NCBI RefSeq assembly: GCF_024256385.1
Contig: NZ_JAMLFW010000001.1
Coordinates: forward strand, 2,852,001-2,916,000
From: Anatilimnocola floriformis
Lineage (GTDB): Bacteria; Planctomycetota; Planctomycetia; Pirellulales; Pirellulaceae
Direction: 5' to 3'
DNA length: 64,000 bases
The position numbers and the translations under genes were made by a program. The notes beneath the pieces were generated by a model that worked only from the letters and a program-made list of their open reading frames with translations, did no database searches and was not told where the DNA came from. Numbering within the stretch: the first letter of the stretch is position 1; every line of letters begins with the position of its first letter. Shown one piece after another: positions 53,481 to 61,100 of the stretch.

Positions 53481-53535
53481 GGAGAGAGTAGTGGGTTGAA
53501 GGGGAGTGGCACGCGCTTCGTCAACCCGAGCGTAA

Positions 53536-53557
53536 GATGATGTGAGAGCGCATCATC
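53536..53557 (-). promoter_or_regulatory. Inverted repeat GATGATG-N8-CATCATC upstream of the 15-kb gene
   Basis: A perfect 7-bp inverted repeat about 56 bp before the start codon. It may be an operator or leader hairpin. The gene itself lacks a clear Shine-Dalgarno. No other evidence supports a function. Confidence 0.25.
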
Positions 53558-53748
53558 TCCGGAAACAGCCTGGCCGACTATTCGCGTGAGGGAGATTATT
53601 CAACTAGGGCGGAGTATAACGTAGGCAAAATGAATTTCCAGCTATTTGCGAGAGATTTAGCTGGCCACCTACCTCCCAGCGTGGGGGAAACGCCTTCCTG
53701 AGGCGATTTCCCCGCTTTTTGGCCTGTTTTGGCTCGATTCGGCCACGC

Positions 53749-54753
53749 TTACTGCTTGACCCGGACCAGCTTCATGATGCGGCCGTCGGTATTCCAATCC
53801 TGGATATAGAGGTTGCCGTCCTTGTCCCAGTACGCCCCGTGGGTGCCGCTGAAGACCCCTTCGACCCACTGATCTTGCTTAATGCCGAAGTTACGACCCT
53901 TGTTCGGATCGGGGTTCTCGCCGAGGACCGAGATGACCTTGTTCTCCTTGTCAATGATTGTCAGCTTCCCGGATAGATCGGGAATGGCGACGTAGTCGCC
54001 TTGCACGGCAGCCGAGGTGGGCATGCCAAGACCTGTCACCACTTCGCCCAGGAAATTGCCGTCGAGATCATAGTGCACCAACCGGCCCTTCGGCGTGTGA
54101 TTGCGATCGCAGATGAGTAGGCGCGGTGGATCGTAGCGGGTGTCGAGCACCATGCCATGCGCGGTGTTGAACTGCTTGAGATCGTTCCCCTTCTCACCGA
54201 AGTGCTTCAGGTACTTGCCGGTCTTGTCGAACTTGAAGACGTAGTTGCTGGCATAGCCATCCGACAAAAAGATGTCCCCATTCGGCGCGACGGTGATCGC
54301 GGTCGGGCTGAACTTCGTCAGGCCCAGACCCGACTCCTTCGGAAACGGCAACTTGAACGCCACCTCGCCGGTGTGCGCGTTGAACTTGATGCCCTCGGCA
54401 TTGTTATTGCGTGCGCCGTAAATGAACTCGCCCTTGTCTTCGGCGACGATCTTCATGTCGTGCAGATTTGTGTAATCGCCACCCAGGTATTCCTTGACCA
54501 CTTTGCCATCGGGCGAAAAGACTACCACGCCCTTGGCGGCGCTGGTGTAGATGTTTCCTTCCTTGTCGATCACCACACCACCGTGCGTCGAACCGAGCGA
54601 CGATGAGCCATCGGGCCGCAAGCCCCAGCCCGGCACTGTTTCGAATGTCATCACACCAGTGCCCGTGCGCACCGGCGCTTGCTTATCTGCGGCGAATGAA
54701 AGCGAACCAACAAGGAGCGCGGCAAATGCCAACCAGCCAGTAACAATCTTCAT
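53749..54753 (-). CDS. Secreted NHL-repeat beta-propeller protein
   Basis: 334 residues with a signal peptide (IVTGWLAFAALLVGSLSFA). NHL-type blades are visible: STHGGVVIDKEGNIYTSAAKGVVVFSPDGKVVKEY, FSPTAITVAPNGDIFLSDGYASNYVFKFDKTGKYLKHFG, FNTAHGMVLDTRYDPPRLLICDRNH, LTIIDKENKVISVLGENPDPNKG and GTHGAYWDKDGNLYIQDWNTDGRIMKL. The layout resembles the propeller of peptidyl-alpha-hydroxyglycine lyase-like proteins, but the catalytic set was not verified. AGGAA lies 5-6 nt before the ATG. It appears to be a single-gene unit. Confidence 0.9.
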   Translation of the reverse strand: MKIVTGWLAFAALLVGSLSFAADKQAPVRTGTGVMTFETVPGWGLRPDGSSSLGSTHGGVVIDKEGNIYTSAAKGVVVFSPDGKVVKEYLGGDYTNLHDMKIVAEDKGEFIYGARNNNAEGIKFNAHTGEVAFKLPFPKESGLGLTKFSPTAITVAPNGDIFLSDGYASNYVFKFDKTGKYLKHFGEKGNDLKQFNTAHGMVLDTRYDPPRLLICDRNHTPKGRLVHYDLDGNFLGEVVTGLGMPTSAAVQGDYVAIPDLSGKLTIIDKENKVISVLGENPDPNKGRNFGIKQDQWVEGVFSGTHGAYWDKDGNLYIQDWNTDGRIMKLVRVKQ

Positions 54754-54832
54754 GGCGATTCCTGAATCGAGGCAGCCAGGGGAGGAATGAACCGGACAGT
54801 ATCCGGTTGGCCGCGATCAATTTCAACTTCCT

Positions 54833-54857
54833 GTAGCTGAATTCGCCAGAATTCAGA
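54833..54857 (+). repeat. Dispersed palindromic repeat, copy 1
   Basis: A 25-bp sequence whose core CTGAATTCGCCAGAATTCAG is a perfect palindrome around GCCA. The same 25 bp occurs twice more, in opposite orientations, at 61019-61089. Identical intergenic copies 6 kb apart indicate a dispersed REP-like family. Confidence 0.7.
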
Positions 54858-54864
54858 ACGAATA

Positions 54865-54896
54865 CAAAAAAAGGGACCGTCTTTCGACGATCCCTT
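54865..54896 (-). terminator. Rho-independent terminator of the peroxiredoxin gene
   Basis: On the minus strand AAGGGATCGTC, loop GAAA, GACGGTCCCTT forms an 11-bp stem with one mismatch, followed by seven Ts. It lies 35 bp after the peroxiredoxin stop. Confidence 0.85.
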
Positions 54897-54930
54897 CGGT
54901 TTACTCAGCGTGTTACGCACTCAGCAGCAA

Positions 54931-55530
54931 TTAACCCTTGCCCGTGTACTCAGCAGCAAAGAACTTCTTGCTGTCGTTGACCGTCGGCTTGATCGTGCGC
55001 GAGCCTTCCTTCCAGTTGGCCGGGCAAACTTCGCCGTTCTTTTCGAAGAACTGCAGAGCTTGAACCATCCGCAGGGCTTCTTCGACATTGCGGCCGAGCG
55101 GCAGGTCGTTGATCAACTGATGGCGGACCTTGCCTTCTTTGTCGATCAGGAACAAACCGCGGAGGGCGATGCCGCCAGGCAGCAGCACATCGTACGCCTT
55201 CGAGATTTCCTTGTTCAGGTCGGCGACCATCGGGTAATTGATCTGGCCGAGACCGCCATCGGTCCGCGGCACGTTGCGCCAAGCGAGGTGGGTGTAATGG
55301 CTGTCGACCGACACGCCGAGGAGTTGCACGTTCAGCTTCTCGAAATCTTCGGCGCGATCCGAGAACGCAATGATCTCGGTCGGGCAGACGAAGGTGAAGT
55401 CGAGCGGCCAGAAGAACAGCACGACGTACTTGCCCTTGTAATCGGCCAGGCTGACCGGCTTGAACTCGCCGTTCGGCATGACGGCCGTGGCTTTGAACTC
55501 TGGGGCGGGTTGGGTAACCAGAACGCTCAT
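54931..55530 (-). CDS. Typical 2-Cys peroxiredoxin (AhpC/Prx1 family)
   Basis: 199 residues. It reduces hydrogen and organic peroxides in the cytoplasm. The peroxidatic cysteine is Cys49 in [12 protein letters not shown], with the conserved Pro/Thr just around it, and the resolving cysteine is Cys169 in GEVCPANW, so this is a typical 2-Cys enzyme with a C-terminal tail. [28 protein letters not shown] is also characteristic. The ATG at 55530 has GGAG 6 nt upstream; a longer frame adds 45 unlikely residues. Single gene with its own terminator. The electron donor (AhpF, AhpD or thioredoxin) is not encoded in the window. Confidence 0.95.
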   Translation of the reverse strand: MSVLVTQPAPEFKATAVMPNGEFKPVSLADYKGKYVVLFFWPLDFTFVCPTEIIAFSDRAEDFEKLNVQLLGVSVDSHYTHLAWRNVPRTDGGLGQINYPMVADLNKEISKAYDVLLPGGIALRGLFLIDKEGKVRHQLINDLPLGRNVEEALRMVQALQFFEKNGEVCPANWKEGSRTIKPTVNDSKKFFAAEYTGKG

Positions 55531-55647
55531 CAAAGACTCCTTGTATGGCAATGAAAAAACTGTTGAAGTAGCAAGGACACGGTGCTTGTCCGAACTAACT
55601 AAGCTACCGGTTTCAGCCCCATTTTGACAGGGGATAGCAAGCGCCCG

Positions 55648-56058
55648 ATGACCGCCGTTCTTCACGCCATCTTGATCTCGCTCGGCATCATCTGGGCTGC
55701 GCCCTGGACACTCCTTGGTTGCACGCTCGGCGTCATCAGCCTGGCAACCGGCGGCTCATTTCAACTCCGCGGCCGAGTGCTGGAGTTCGAAGGCCGATTC
55801 CTCTCCTGGCTCCTCTCGCGCGCACCACTCATCGGCGGCGCATCGGCCATGACGCTGGGCCACAGCGTGATTGCCCGCAGTCGTTACGATCTCGACCGCA
55901 CGCGCGCCCACGAGTTCGTCCATGTGCAGCAATATGAACGCTGGGGGCTGCTCTTCGTCCCCGCCTACTTCGCCTCGGCCTGGTGGGTGTGGTGGCGCGG
56001 CAAACATCCCTATTGGGATAATCCGTTCGAGCGCGAAGCCTACGAACGAGCTCCCTAA
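55648..56058 (+). CDS. Small membrane protein with HExxH motif
   Basis: 136 residues from the ATG at 55648; a TTG 24 nt upstream is an alternative, and neither has a clear ribosome site. Hydrophobic N-terminus ([30 protein letters not shown]) with one or two membrane segments. The second half holds [27 protein letters not shown] and [17 protein letters not shown] fits the zinc-binding HExxH motif of metallopeptidases, and a downstream Glu (in NPFEREA) could be a third ligand. This is a minimal putative membrane metalloprotease, but substrate and activity are unknown. Divergent from the peroxiredoxin gene. Confidence 0.72.
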   Translation: MTAVLHAILISLGIIWAAPWTLLGCTLGVISLATGGSFQLRGRVLEFEGRFLSWLLSRAPLIGGASAMTLGHSVIARSRYDLDRTRAHEFVHVQQYERWGLLFVPAYFASAWWVWWRGKHPYWDNPFEREAYERAP

Positions 56059-56185
56059 CGTTGCGCAGCAACGAAAAGAAAGCCCGAGGCGTGAGCCGAA
56101 GGTTTGGGCAACCGGACTCCACGTTTGCCCTCGTGCGGCAGCACCAAAAGAAGCGAGTTGGAATCAACTCATCAAACCGGCTCGC

Positions 56186-57862
56186 TTAAAAATCATACTG
56201 AGCCCGCATCCCATACCCAGTCGTTTCGCTCTGCACACCTGTGCGAGCATCGAGCCAGCTGTGCACGCAGTTGAACACCACTTTGCAATACGGATTGCAG
56301 TACCAGTTCACCCCCAGCGTGGCGTTGCTCATCTGGCCGCCGACGATGTTGCCGTCGTTCAAGTCGATGTACGACCAACGGGCCGCCACTTCCCACGCAC
56401 CCAAGCCGTAGCAATGCGCGCCGTCGGTGCGGAGCATAAAGAAGTCTTCGAACGGCTTCACCCGATCGATGGCCCCTGCAATGCGATCGTAAGGCCGATG
56501 CTCGCCGGTCAGAAAGTAGCCGACCTGCATGTAACTGCCCCACAGCGTCGACGTGGGACCGCCAATCTGATCGACCACGGCTGCCATCGCTTCGGCTTGA
56601 AACGACAAGGCTCCGTGAACAGTCAGGTTTTCAGCGCCGAAGGTGTGTACGTTGCCGGCGAGGATCGGCAGCGTATCGACAAAAAACGGCGTGCCGTTGA
56701 TCGGTCCCGGCAGTGCCTGGCCCGATGTGCCAACCGCGCCCGCGCCGTTTTCGCCGACGAACAGTTCGGGAATGGACCGAAAGCGAGTTAAGTCGCGCGG
56801 CGGTGAGTTGTAGTAATAAGCGCCGCCGATGTGGCTGTAATAACGACCGTCGGCTGGCTCGTCATACCAGAGCAAATGCGTCAACCGCCCGACCACGCCG
56901 TTGCCGCCGTTGGTGCTCAGCGAATCTCCAAATTGGTCCTGCCCGGTGCGAATTAGCGACGCCGCCCAGGTCCAATTCAGATCTTCCGAGTGATCATAAA
57001 AGCCGATGCCCATGTGCCGGAACGGCGTGAAGGCTTGAAACAGCGACGAACGTTCCATGAACGTCGTGTAACGAAAGCTGCTCACCACTTCCAGGCTGAA
57101 GGGCTGCTTCCATTGACCGACGCGCACGTTGCCGAGCAACGGCAGCTGCGTCCACTCGACCCACACGTCGGTAAAGGTTGGCCGCCCGGGAAAAGCGAAG
57201 TCCATCTGAAAGAAATAGTTCATGTTGTCGGCGATGGCGCCCTTGGCGCTCAATCGCGCGCGGCGAAAGTCAGCACCGTTCTGAATCGGGCCGCCTTGGA
57301 TCGGATCGAATGTCGCGCGACTCGCGGCATCCTGACTGAACGCCACCGCATCCATCTGCGCTACACCGTTGATTGTCACGCTCGGCAACTTCTTTGAAGC
57401 GGCCTTCATCGCGGCGACTTCTTTTTCGAGCGCCGCCACCTTCGCCGTAATGGCCTCATTTGGTCCAGCGGCAGCATTGCTCTCCAGGAAGTCGTTGGCC
57501 GACATCGTGGCGATCATCTGCTCCGGCGGCACCGGTAGCCGCTCTAGCAACTGCTCTGGATTCACAACCTGCTGAGGATACGGCTGCGGATATTGTTGCT
57601 GCGGAAACGGAGCCTGCGCCGGAGGAGGTTGGGCTGGATAAGGCTGGGCAGGGTGCGGTTGTGGTTGTGGAAGCTGAGCTGGAGCGAACTGCTGCGGCGC
57701 GTACTGGGGCGGCAGTGGCAGCGTTGGCGCTTGTTGTTGATAAGCGGCTCCCGGCGTCGGCTGCTGCATGCTCTGGGGAAAGATGCCCTGCGCGCGGGCT
57801 AGCTGAGCGCTAGCCATGATCGCGAGGGCAGCGCCCAGAAAGCAGAGTTGCAATCGCTTCAT
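56186..57862 (-). CDS. OprP/OprO-type phosphate-selective porin family protein
   Basis: 558 residues with a signal peptide (LCFLGAALAIMASAQLARA). A Pro/Gln-rich stretch (about 30-100) and a short coiled-coil-like segment (ITAKVAALEKEVAAMKAASK, about 138-157) precede a beta-barrel typical of the OprP/OprO family: FRRARLSAKGAIADNMNYFFQMDFA, VWVEWTQLPLLGNVRVGQWKQPFSLE, GIGFYDHSEDLNWTWAASLIR, and AWEVAARWSYIDLND near the end. The last residue is Phe, usual for outer-membrane barrels. This supports an outer membrane in the host. Phosphate selectivity is not shown. The coiled coil may form a trimeric stalk towards the wall. Confidence 0.9.
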   Translation of the reverse strand: MKRLQLCFLGAALAIMASAQLARAQGIFPQSMQQPTPGAAYQQQAPTLPLPPQYAPQQFAPAQLPQPQPHPAQPYPAQPPPAQAPFPQQQYPQPYPQQVVNPEQLLERLPVPPEQMIATMSANDFLESNAAAGPNEAITAKVAALEKEVAAMKAASKKLPSVTINGVAQMDAVAFSQDAASRATFDPIQGGPIQNGADFRRARLSAKGAIADNMNYFFQMDFAFPGRPTFTDVWVEWTQLPLLGNVRVGQWKQPFSLEVVSSFRYTTFMERSSLFQAFTPFRHMGIGFYDHSEDLNWTWAASLIRTGQDQFGDSLSTNGGNGVVGRLTHLLWYDEPADGRYYSHIGGAYYYNSPPRDLTRFRSIPELFVGENGAGAVGTSGQALPGPINGTPFFVDTLPILAGNVHTFGAENLTVHGALSFQAEAMAAVVDQIGGPTSTLWGSYMQVGYFLTGEHRPYDRIAGAIDRVKPFEDFFMLRTDGAHCYGLGAWEVAARWSYIDLNDGNIVGGQMSNATLGVNWYCNPYCKVVFNCVHSWLDARTGVQSETTGYGMRAQYDF

Positions 57863-58016
57863 GACAGCACATTTCGTCGATGGTTCGCAGCGAAACTAAC
57901 ACAAGTGTCACCCTCTATCGGCAGGAAAATCTTCACAACTGATATACACCGCGGAATTGTAATATTCGGCGCAGCCGCGCCAGTTTGACAGACCGGCAAA
58001 GTCGATGATCGGCTGC

Positions 58017-58403
58017 TCACGGCAGCACTAGCTCCAACGTTTGGTCGCTAGCGGTCCAAGTTCTCCTCAGCGGCGAGTGCTGCGGGTGCGACATTACCGG
58101 CGGCAAGAAAATAGTCTCCGGACCGGTCGCTTCGAGCGTGAAGACATACTCGCCCGGCTCCAGGTGCAACGCGCCTTGTGCGCCGGGCTGAAACAGTTCG
58201 AACTCCCCACCCTCGCGCGTCATGCCGAAGCCGATCGATTGCATCTCGCCGGCGCGATAGACGTTCACTTGCACATCGCGCAGGCCGCTCTCGCCGCGAC
58301 GAAGAACACCGCGCGTGCCTCCCGGCACCGATCGATCGCGCGAACAACCGCTCAGCCACGCGCTGCAGCCGAGCACCAGTACCAACAAAATTCTGCCGCT
58401 CAC
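58017..58403 (-). CDS. Small lipoprotein with beta-sandwich-like domain
   Basis: 128 residues from a GTG start at 58403 with GAGG 5 nt upstream. The signal (ILLVLVLGCSAWLSGC) ends in lipobox LSGC, so lipid attachment at Cys is predicted. The rest (VLRRGESGLRDVQVNVYRAGEMQSIGFGMTREGGEFELF... LEPGEYVFTLEATG) resembles a carboxypeptidase-regulatory-like or transthyretin-like fold, often found in planctomycete lipoproteins. A longer ATG frame overlaps the upstream gene and reads through its coding region, so it was rejected. Third gene of the DUF1559 operon, 7 bp after the His-rich gene. Function unknown. Confidence 0.78.
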   Translation of the reverse strand: MSGRILLVLVLGCSAWLSGCSRDRSVPGGTRGVLRRGESGLRDVQVNVYRAGEMQSIGFGMTREGGEFELFQPGAQGALHLEPGEYVFTLEATGPETIFLPPVMSHPQHSPLRRTWTASDQTLELVLP

Positions 58404-58410
58404 ATTCGCC

Positions 58411-59784
58411 TCAATGTCCCGATGACTCGCCAATGGTTTCGATCTTCGACGGCGTGCCGCCGACCTTAAACGTGCCGACTTGTTCCCACCGCCGCACGCG
58501 CAACAACCCGAGGGTGCCATCGCCGGGGTTCGAATAAATCGCATGCCGCGAGTCGCCGACAAACGCCGCGTCGTGATGCCCCGCGTGGCCGTTCACTTTG
58601 CTTTTGCCAACTGGCATTACCTTCACCACGCGAGCATCGTTGAACGCGCCGTCGAGATTCGGATCGAGCTCGATCAGCGAAACCTGCTCGCCTGCATCGG
58701 TAGCCGAGTTGTCATGAAACACCAGCGCCATCGGACAGCCACCAACGAGCAAACTCGCCATCGGGCCGACAGGCCGACTGCCATCGCTCAATTTCAACTC
58801 CAGCTTCGTCGGCTGCGGCGCGGCTGCCTTCGCCGGCAACGTATGCAGCGCCGCGTGCGCTCCTTGACCTGTTACGAAAAGGACATGCTCGCCAAAGGTT
58901 GAAAAAGCTCCGGTCCGAATCGGCTTATCGCTGTCAGGTTCTTTGCCGAGCGAAAGATGTTGCACCTTCACCGCATCCGCGCCGAGCGCGCCGGTTGCGT
59001 CACCTTCGACCCAGCAAATGCCGTCCGTCGGTGCAAAGAAAACTTTGCCGCCAAGTGCCGTGGCCCCGTGAATGCCACCCGTCGGCAAGCGGAGCGAATA
59101 GCCGATCTTGCCAGTCGCGAAGGGCGTCACATCAACGCGCCCGGCGTTGTCTCCTTCGCGATCAATCCAGCTGGAGTAACCCACCGCGCGATTGAACGCA
59201 GCCAGCGTGATGTGGCCACCGCCGCCGGGAATAAACTTCGCTTGCTGGCTGACGGCAGCAGCGTCATCGGCGGGTCGAATCGCGGCAGGATCGATCCGCG
59301 TGTAGCCCCCGAGTTTGTCGTTGGCCAGATAAAAGATGTCGTCGTAGACGTACAGGTGCGCCGGATTCCCTTGCTTGTCGTCGAGCACTTTCGCCCGAAT
59401 GCGCGGAGCCTGCGCGTACGTCGAGTGCGAATGATCGCCGTGCCCCTCGGAGCCAACGCCCGAATCGATCAAGATCCAGCCGCTCTCTTTCTTGCCGTTT
59501 TGTTCGTCGCGGACGCCGACCAGCAGCATGCCACGGGCCGCCCCCATTTGCACCAGCGATTGCTCTTCGACGTCGAGCTTCGGAAAGCCTGGCACGTCTT
59601 GCACCTTTCCCAACGTCGGCGGCGAACCGGCATACAAATCGGCCCACCGCAGCGAGCGGGCGTCGTCATCTTGAAAGAAGACGCGCGTCAAAATCACGCG
59701 ATCTGTCTCTTCAGCGTGACTCATGCCGATCCAAACCGTGCTCAATAGCGAACAGCAGACTATCCACCACAATGTTCTCTTCAT
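58411..59784 (-). CDS. Secreted protein of unknown family with histidine-rich loop
   Basis: 457 residues from the ATG at 59784 (GGAG 7 nt upstream), with a signal peptide (LWWIVCCSLLSTVWIGMSHA). No known domain was recognised. Repeating beta-strand patterns (HLYVYDDIFYLANDKLGGYTRIDP, GGKVFFAPTDGICWVEGD, HVLFVTGQGAHAALHTL) suggest a propeller. A surface loop reads SEGHGDHSHSTYAQAP, and another segment reads NGHAGHHDAAFVGDSRHAIY; both are histidine-rich and could bind zinc, nickel or copper. It lies 43 bp after a DUF1559 gene and before a lipoprotein gene, behind twin palindromes. A metal-related role is an inference only. Confidence 0.75.
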   Translation of the reverse strand: MKRTLWWIVCCSLLSTVWIGMSHAEETDRVILTRVFFQDDDARSLRWADLYAGSPPTLGKVQDVPGFPKLDVEEQSLVQMGAARGMLLVGVRDEQNGKKESGWILIDSGVGSEGHGDHSHSTYAQAPRIRAKVLDDKQGNPAHLYVYDDIFYLANDKLGGYTRIDPAAIRPADDAAAVSQQAKFIPGGGGHITLAAFNRAVGYSSWIDREGDNAGRVDVTPFATGKIGYSLRLPTGGIHGATALGGKVFFAPTDGICWVEGDATGALGADAVKVQHLSLGKEPDSDKPIRTGAFSTFGEHVLFVTGQGAHAALHTLPAKAAAPQPTKLELKLSDGSRPVGPMASLLVGGCPMALVFHDNSATDAGEQVSLIELDPNLDGAFNDARVVKVMPVGKSKVNGHAGHHDAAFVGDSRHAIYSNPGDGTLGLLRVRRWEQVGTFKVGGTPSKIETIGESSGH

Positions 59785-59827
59785 CAGACAACTCCAGCTC
59801 GAATACGTTTCAGAAAATCGGCAACGC

Positions 59828-60886
59828 TTAATGCACGGCGACCACTTCACCGCCGTTGATCGAAAACAGTGCCCGCTGCACCGTGCGATCGGTGGCTTCA
59901 CTGAGCGTTCGCACGCTGCCGTCGATCAGCGCGACGTTCGCGCCGCCGGGATGAAAGCTCCGCGGGCCGAAAAAGCCCGTGCCGTGAATGACGACATCGG
60001 GAATGCGGCTGTTCGGGCTGTTGTAGCCGTTGGTCAGTACGTTGTGCGCGAGACCGCGCAGCCACGAGATGCCGCGGCCTGTTCCTGCCTGTCCGCCGCG
60101 CCAGTTCGTTCCCGCGGCCGCCACCGCGCTCAAGTCAGGATCGGCAATGATGCCCGACGGCCAACCAGCACTGCTGCCGGTGTAACCGGGGCCCGCGCCC
60201 GGAGAAGTGCCGCTCGGACTGAGAATCTTGCGATAAGGAAACGTCGGGAACATGCCGGCAGCGAGCGTAAGATCCTGGCCATCGCCGCGAATCGCTTCGG
60301 CCGCAAGGACCGAATTGGAAGTCCCATCGACCACATCGGCCAGCCGCAGCGCGGAGCCCGTGAAGACCACGCCGTCGGTTTGAAAGCGATCGTCGTAGTT
60401 CGTCCCCGCGCCGCTGCCGGTGCTCAGCATGTAGTTGTTGCCGGCAAAACGATACGGCTGCGCGGGACTGCCGAGCGGCACGGTATAAACCCGCGGCGCG
60501 GGGTCGCTCGGGCACATGAACATCGGCACGACCTTGTCGAACACGCTCAAGTACGCCGCGTTCGGCACCTGGCTGCCACCGGGGCCCGTGTAAGTGGGCT
60601 GCGAAAAGTCGAGCAGGTCGTACAGATTCCCTTGCTCGAGAAACGGCAGCAGCCGAGCATGCGGCGAGTAACCAGTCGAGCCGGTGTTCATCGGCAACCG
60701 CCCGTGGGAGCTCTCGTAGTTGAGCACGGCAAGCGACAACTGCTTGAGATGATTCAAGCATTGCGTTCGCCGCGCCGCTTCGCGTGCCGACTGCACCGCG
60801 GGAAGGAGCAGCGCCACCAAGACGCCAATGATGGCGATCACCACCAAGAGTTCGACCAGTGTGAAACCAACTCGAGCCGTCTTCAT
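59828..60886 (-). CDS. DUF1559 family pseudopilin-like protein
   Basis: 352 residues. Prepilin-type N-terminus ([37 protein letters not shown]), central CPSDPAPRVY and a DVVDGTSNSVLAAE segment, and the H-X9-DG tail (H, PGGANVALI, DGSVRTLSE) followed by INGGEVV. All are hallmarks of the planctomycete family. GGAG lies 9 nt before the ATG. First gene of a three-gene unit with the His-rich protein and a lipoprotein. Its upstream region carries two palindromes from 26 to 75 bp before the start, so it is probably repressor-controlled, unlike the DUF1559 gene at 12 kb. Confidence 0.93.
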   Translation of the reverse strand: MKTARVGFTLVELLVVIAIIGVLVALLLPAVQSAREAARRTQCLNHLKQLSLAVLNYESSHGRLPMNTGSTGYSPHARLLPFLEQGNLYDLLDFSQPTYTGPGGSQVPNAAYLSVFDKVVPMFMCPSDPAPRVYTVPLGSPAQPYRFAGNNYMLSTGSGAGTNYDDRFQTDGVVFTGSALRLADVVDGTSNSVLAAEAIRGDGQDLTLAAGMFPTFPYRKILSPSGTSPGAGPGYTGSSAGWPSGIIADPDLSAVAAAGTNWRGGQAGTGRGISWLRGLAHNVLTNGYNSPNSRIPDVVIHGTGFFGPRSFHPGGANVALIDGSVRTLSEATDRTVQRALFSINGGEVVAVH

Positions 60887-60909
60887 CGTCCCATTCTCCG
60901 GAAGTCGCT

Positions 60910-60964
60910 AATGCAATCAAATTGCAATAATGACGTTTTACGCAAATGCAATTGACTTGCAATA
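60910..60964 (-). promoter_or_regulatory. Twin palindromic operators upstream of the DUF1559 operon
   Basis: Copy 1, TGCAAT-CAA-ATTGCA (60912-60926), is a perfect inverted repeat. Copy 2, TGCAAT-TGA-CTTGCA (60947-60961), has one mismatch. Both are flanked by AA before and ATA after, so 17 of 20 bases match. Centres are 35 bp apart, a little over three helical turns. They lie 26-75 bp upstream of the start codon, where the promoter must be. The shape suits a dimeric repressor, for example of the Fur/Zur/Mur type, but the regulator is not identified. Confidence 0.6.
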
Positions 60965-61017
60965 GCACTGCCGGAGAAATTTGCGTGAGGACAAAGAAGA
61001 TCGCGAAGGCGCAAAGA

Positions 61018-61090
61018 AGTAGCTGAATTCGCCAGAATTCAGAGGCGGCTAGCGAAGGTCATCATCTGAATTCTGGCGAATTCAGCTACT
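61018..61090. repeat. Long perfect inverted repeat (REPIN-like), copies 2 and 3
   Basis: Two 26-bp arms (61018-61043 and 61065-61090) are perfect reverse complements around a 21-bp spacer. Each arm holds the self-complementary core CTGAATTCGCCAGAATTCAG, also found at 54833. It lies just after the anti-sigma stop (61101, minus strand), so it can also act as a terminator. Confidence 0.75.
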
Positions 61091-61100
61091 TGGGGAGTCG

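Noticed and set aside
53600-53640. TATACT on the minus strand as a -10 box for the 15-kb gene
   Set aside because: No acceptable -35 box at the right spacing, so the promoter cannot be supported.
56059-56185. CGTTGC-GCA-GCAACG after the HExxH gene as a terminator
   Set aside because: The stem is only 6 bp with a 3-nt loop and no T tract; too weak to call.
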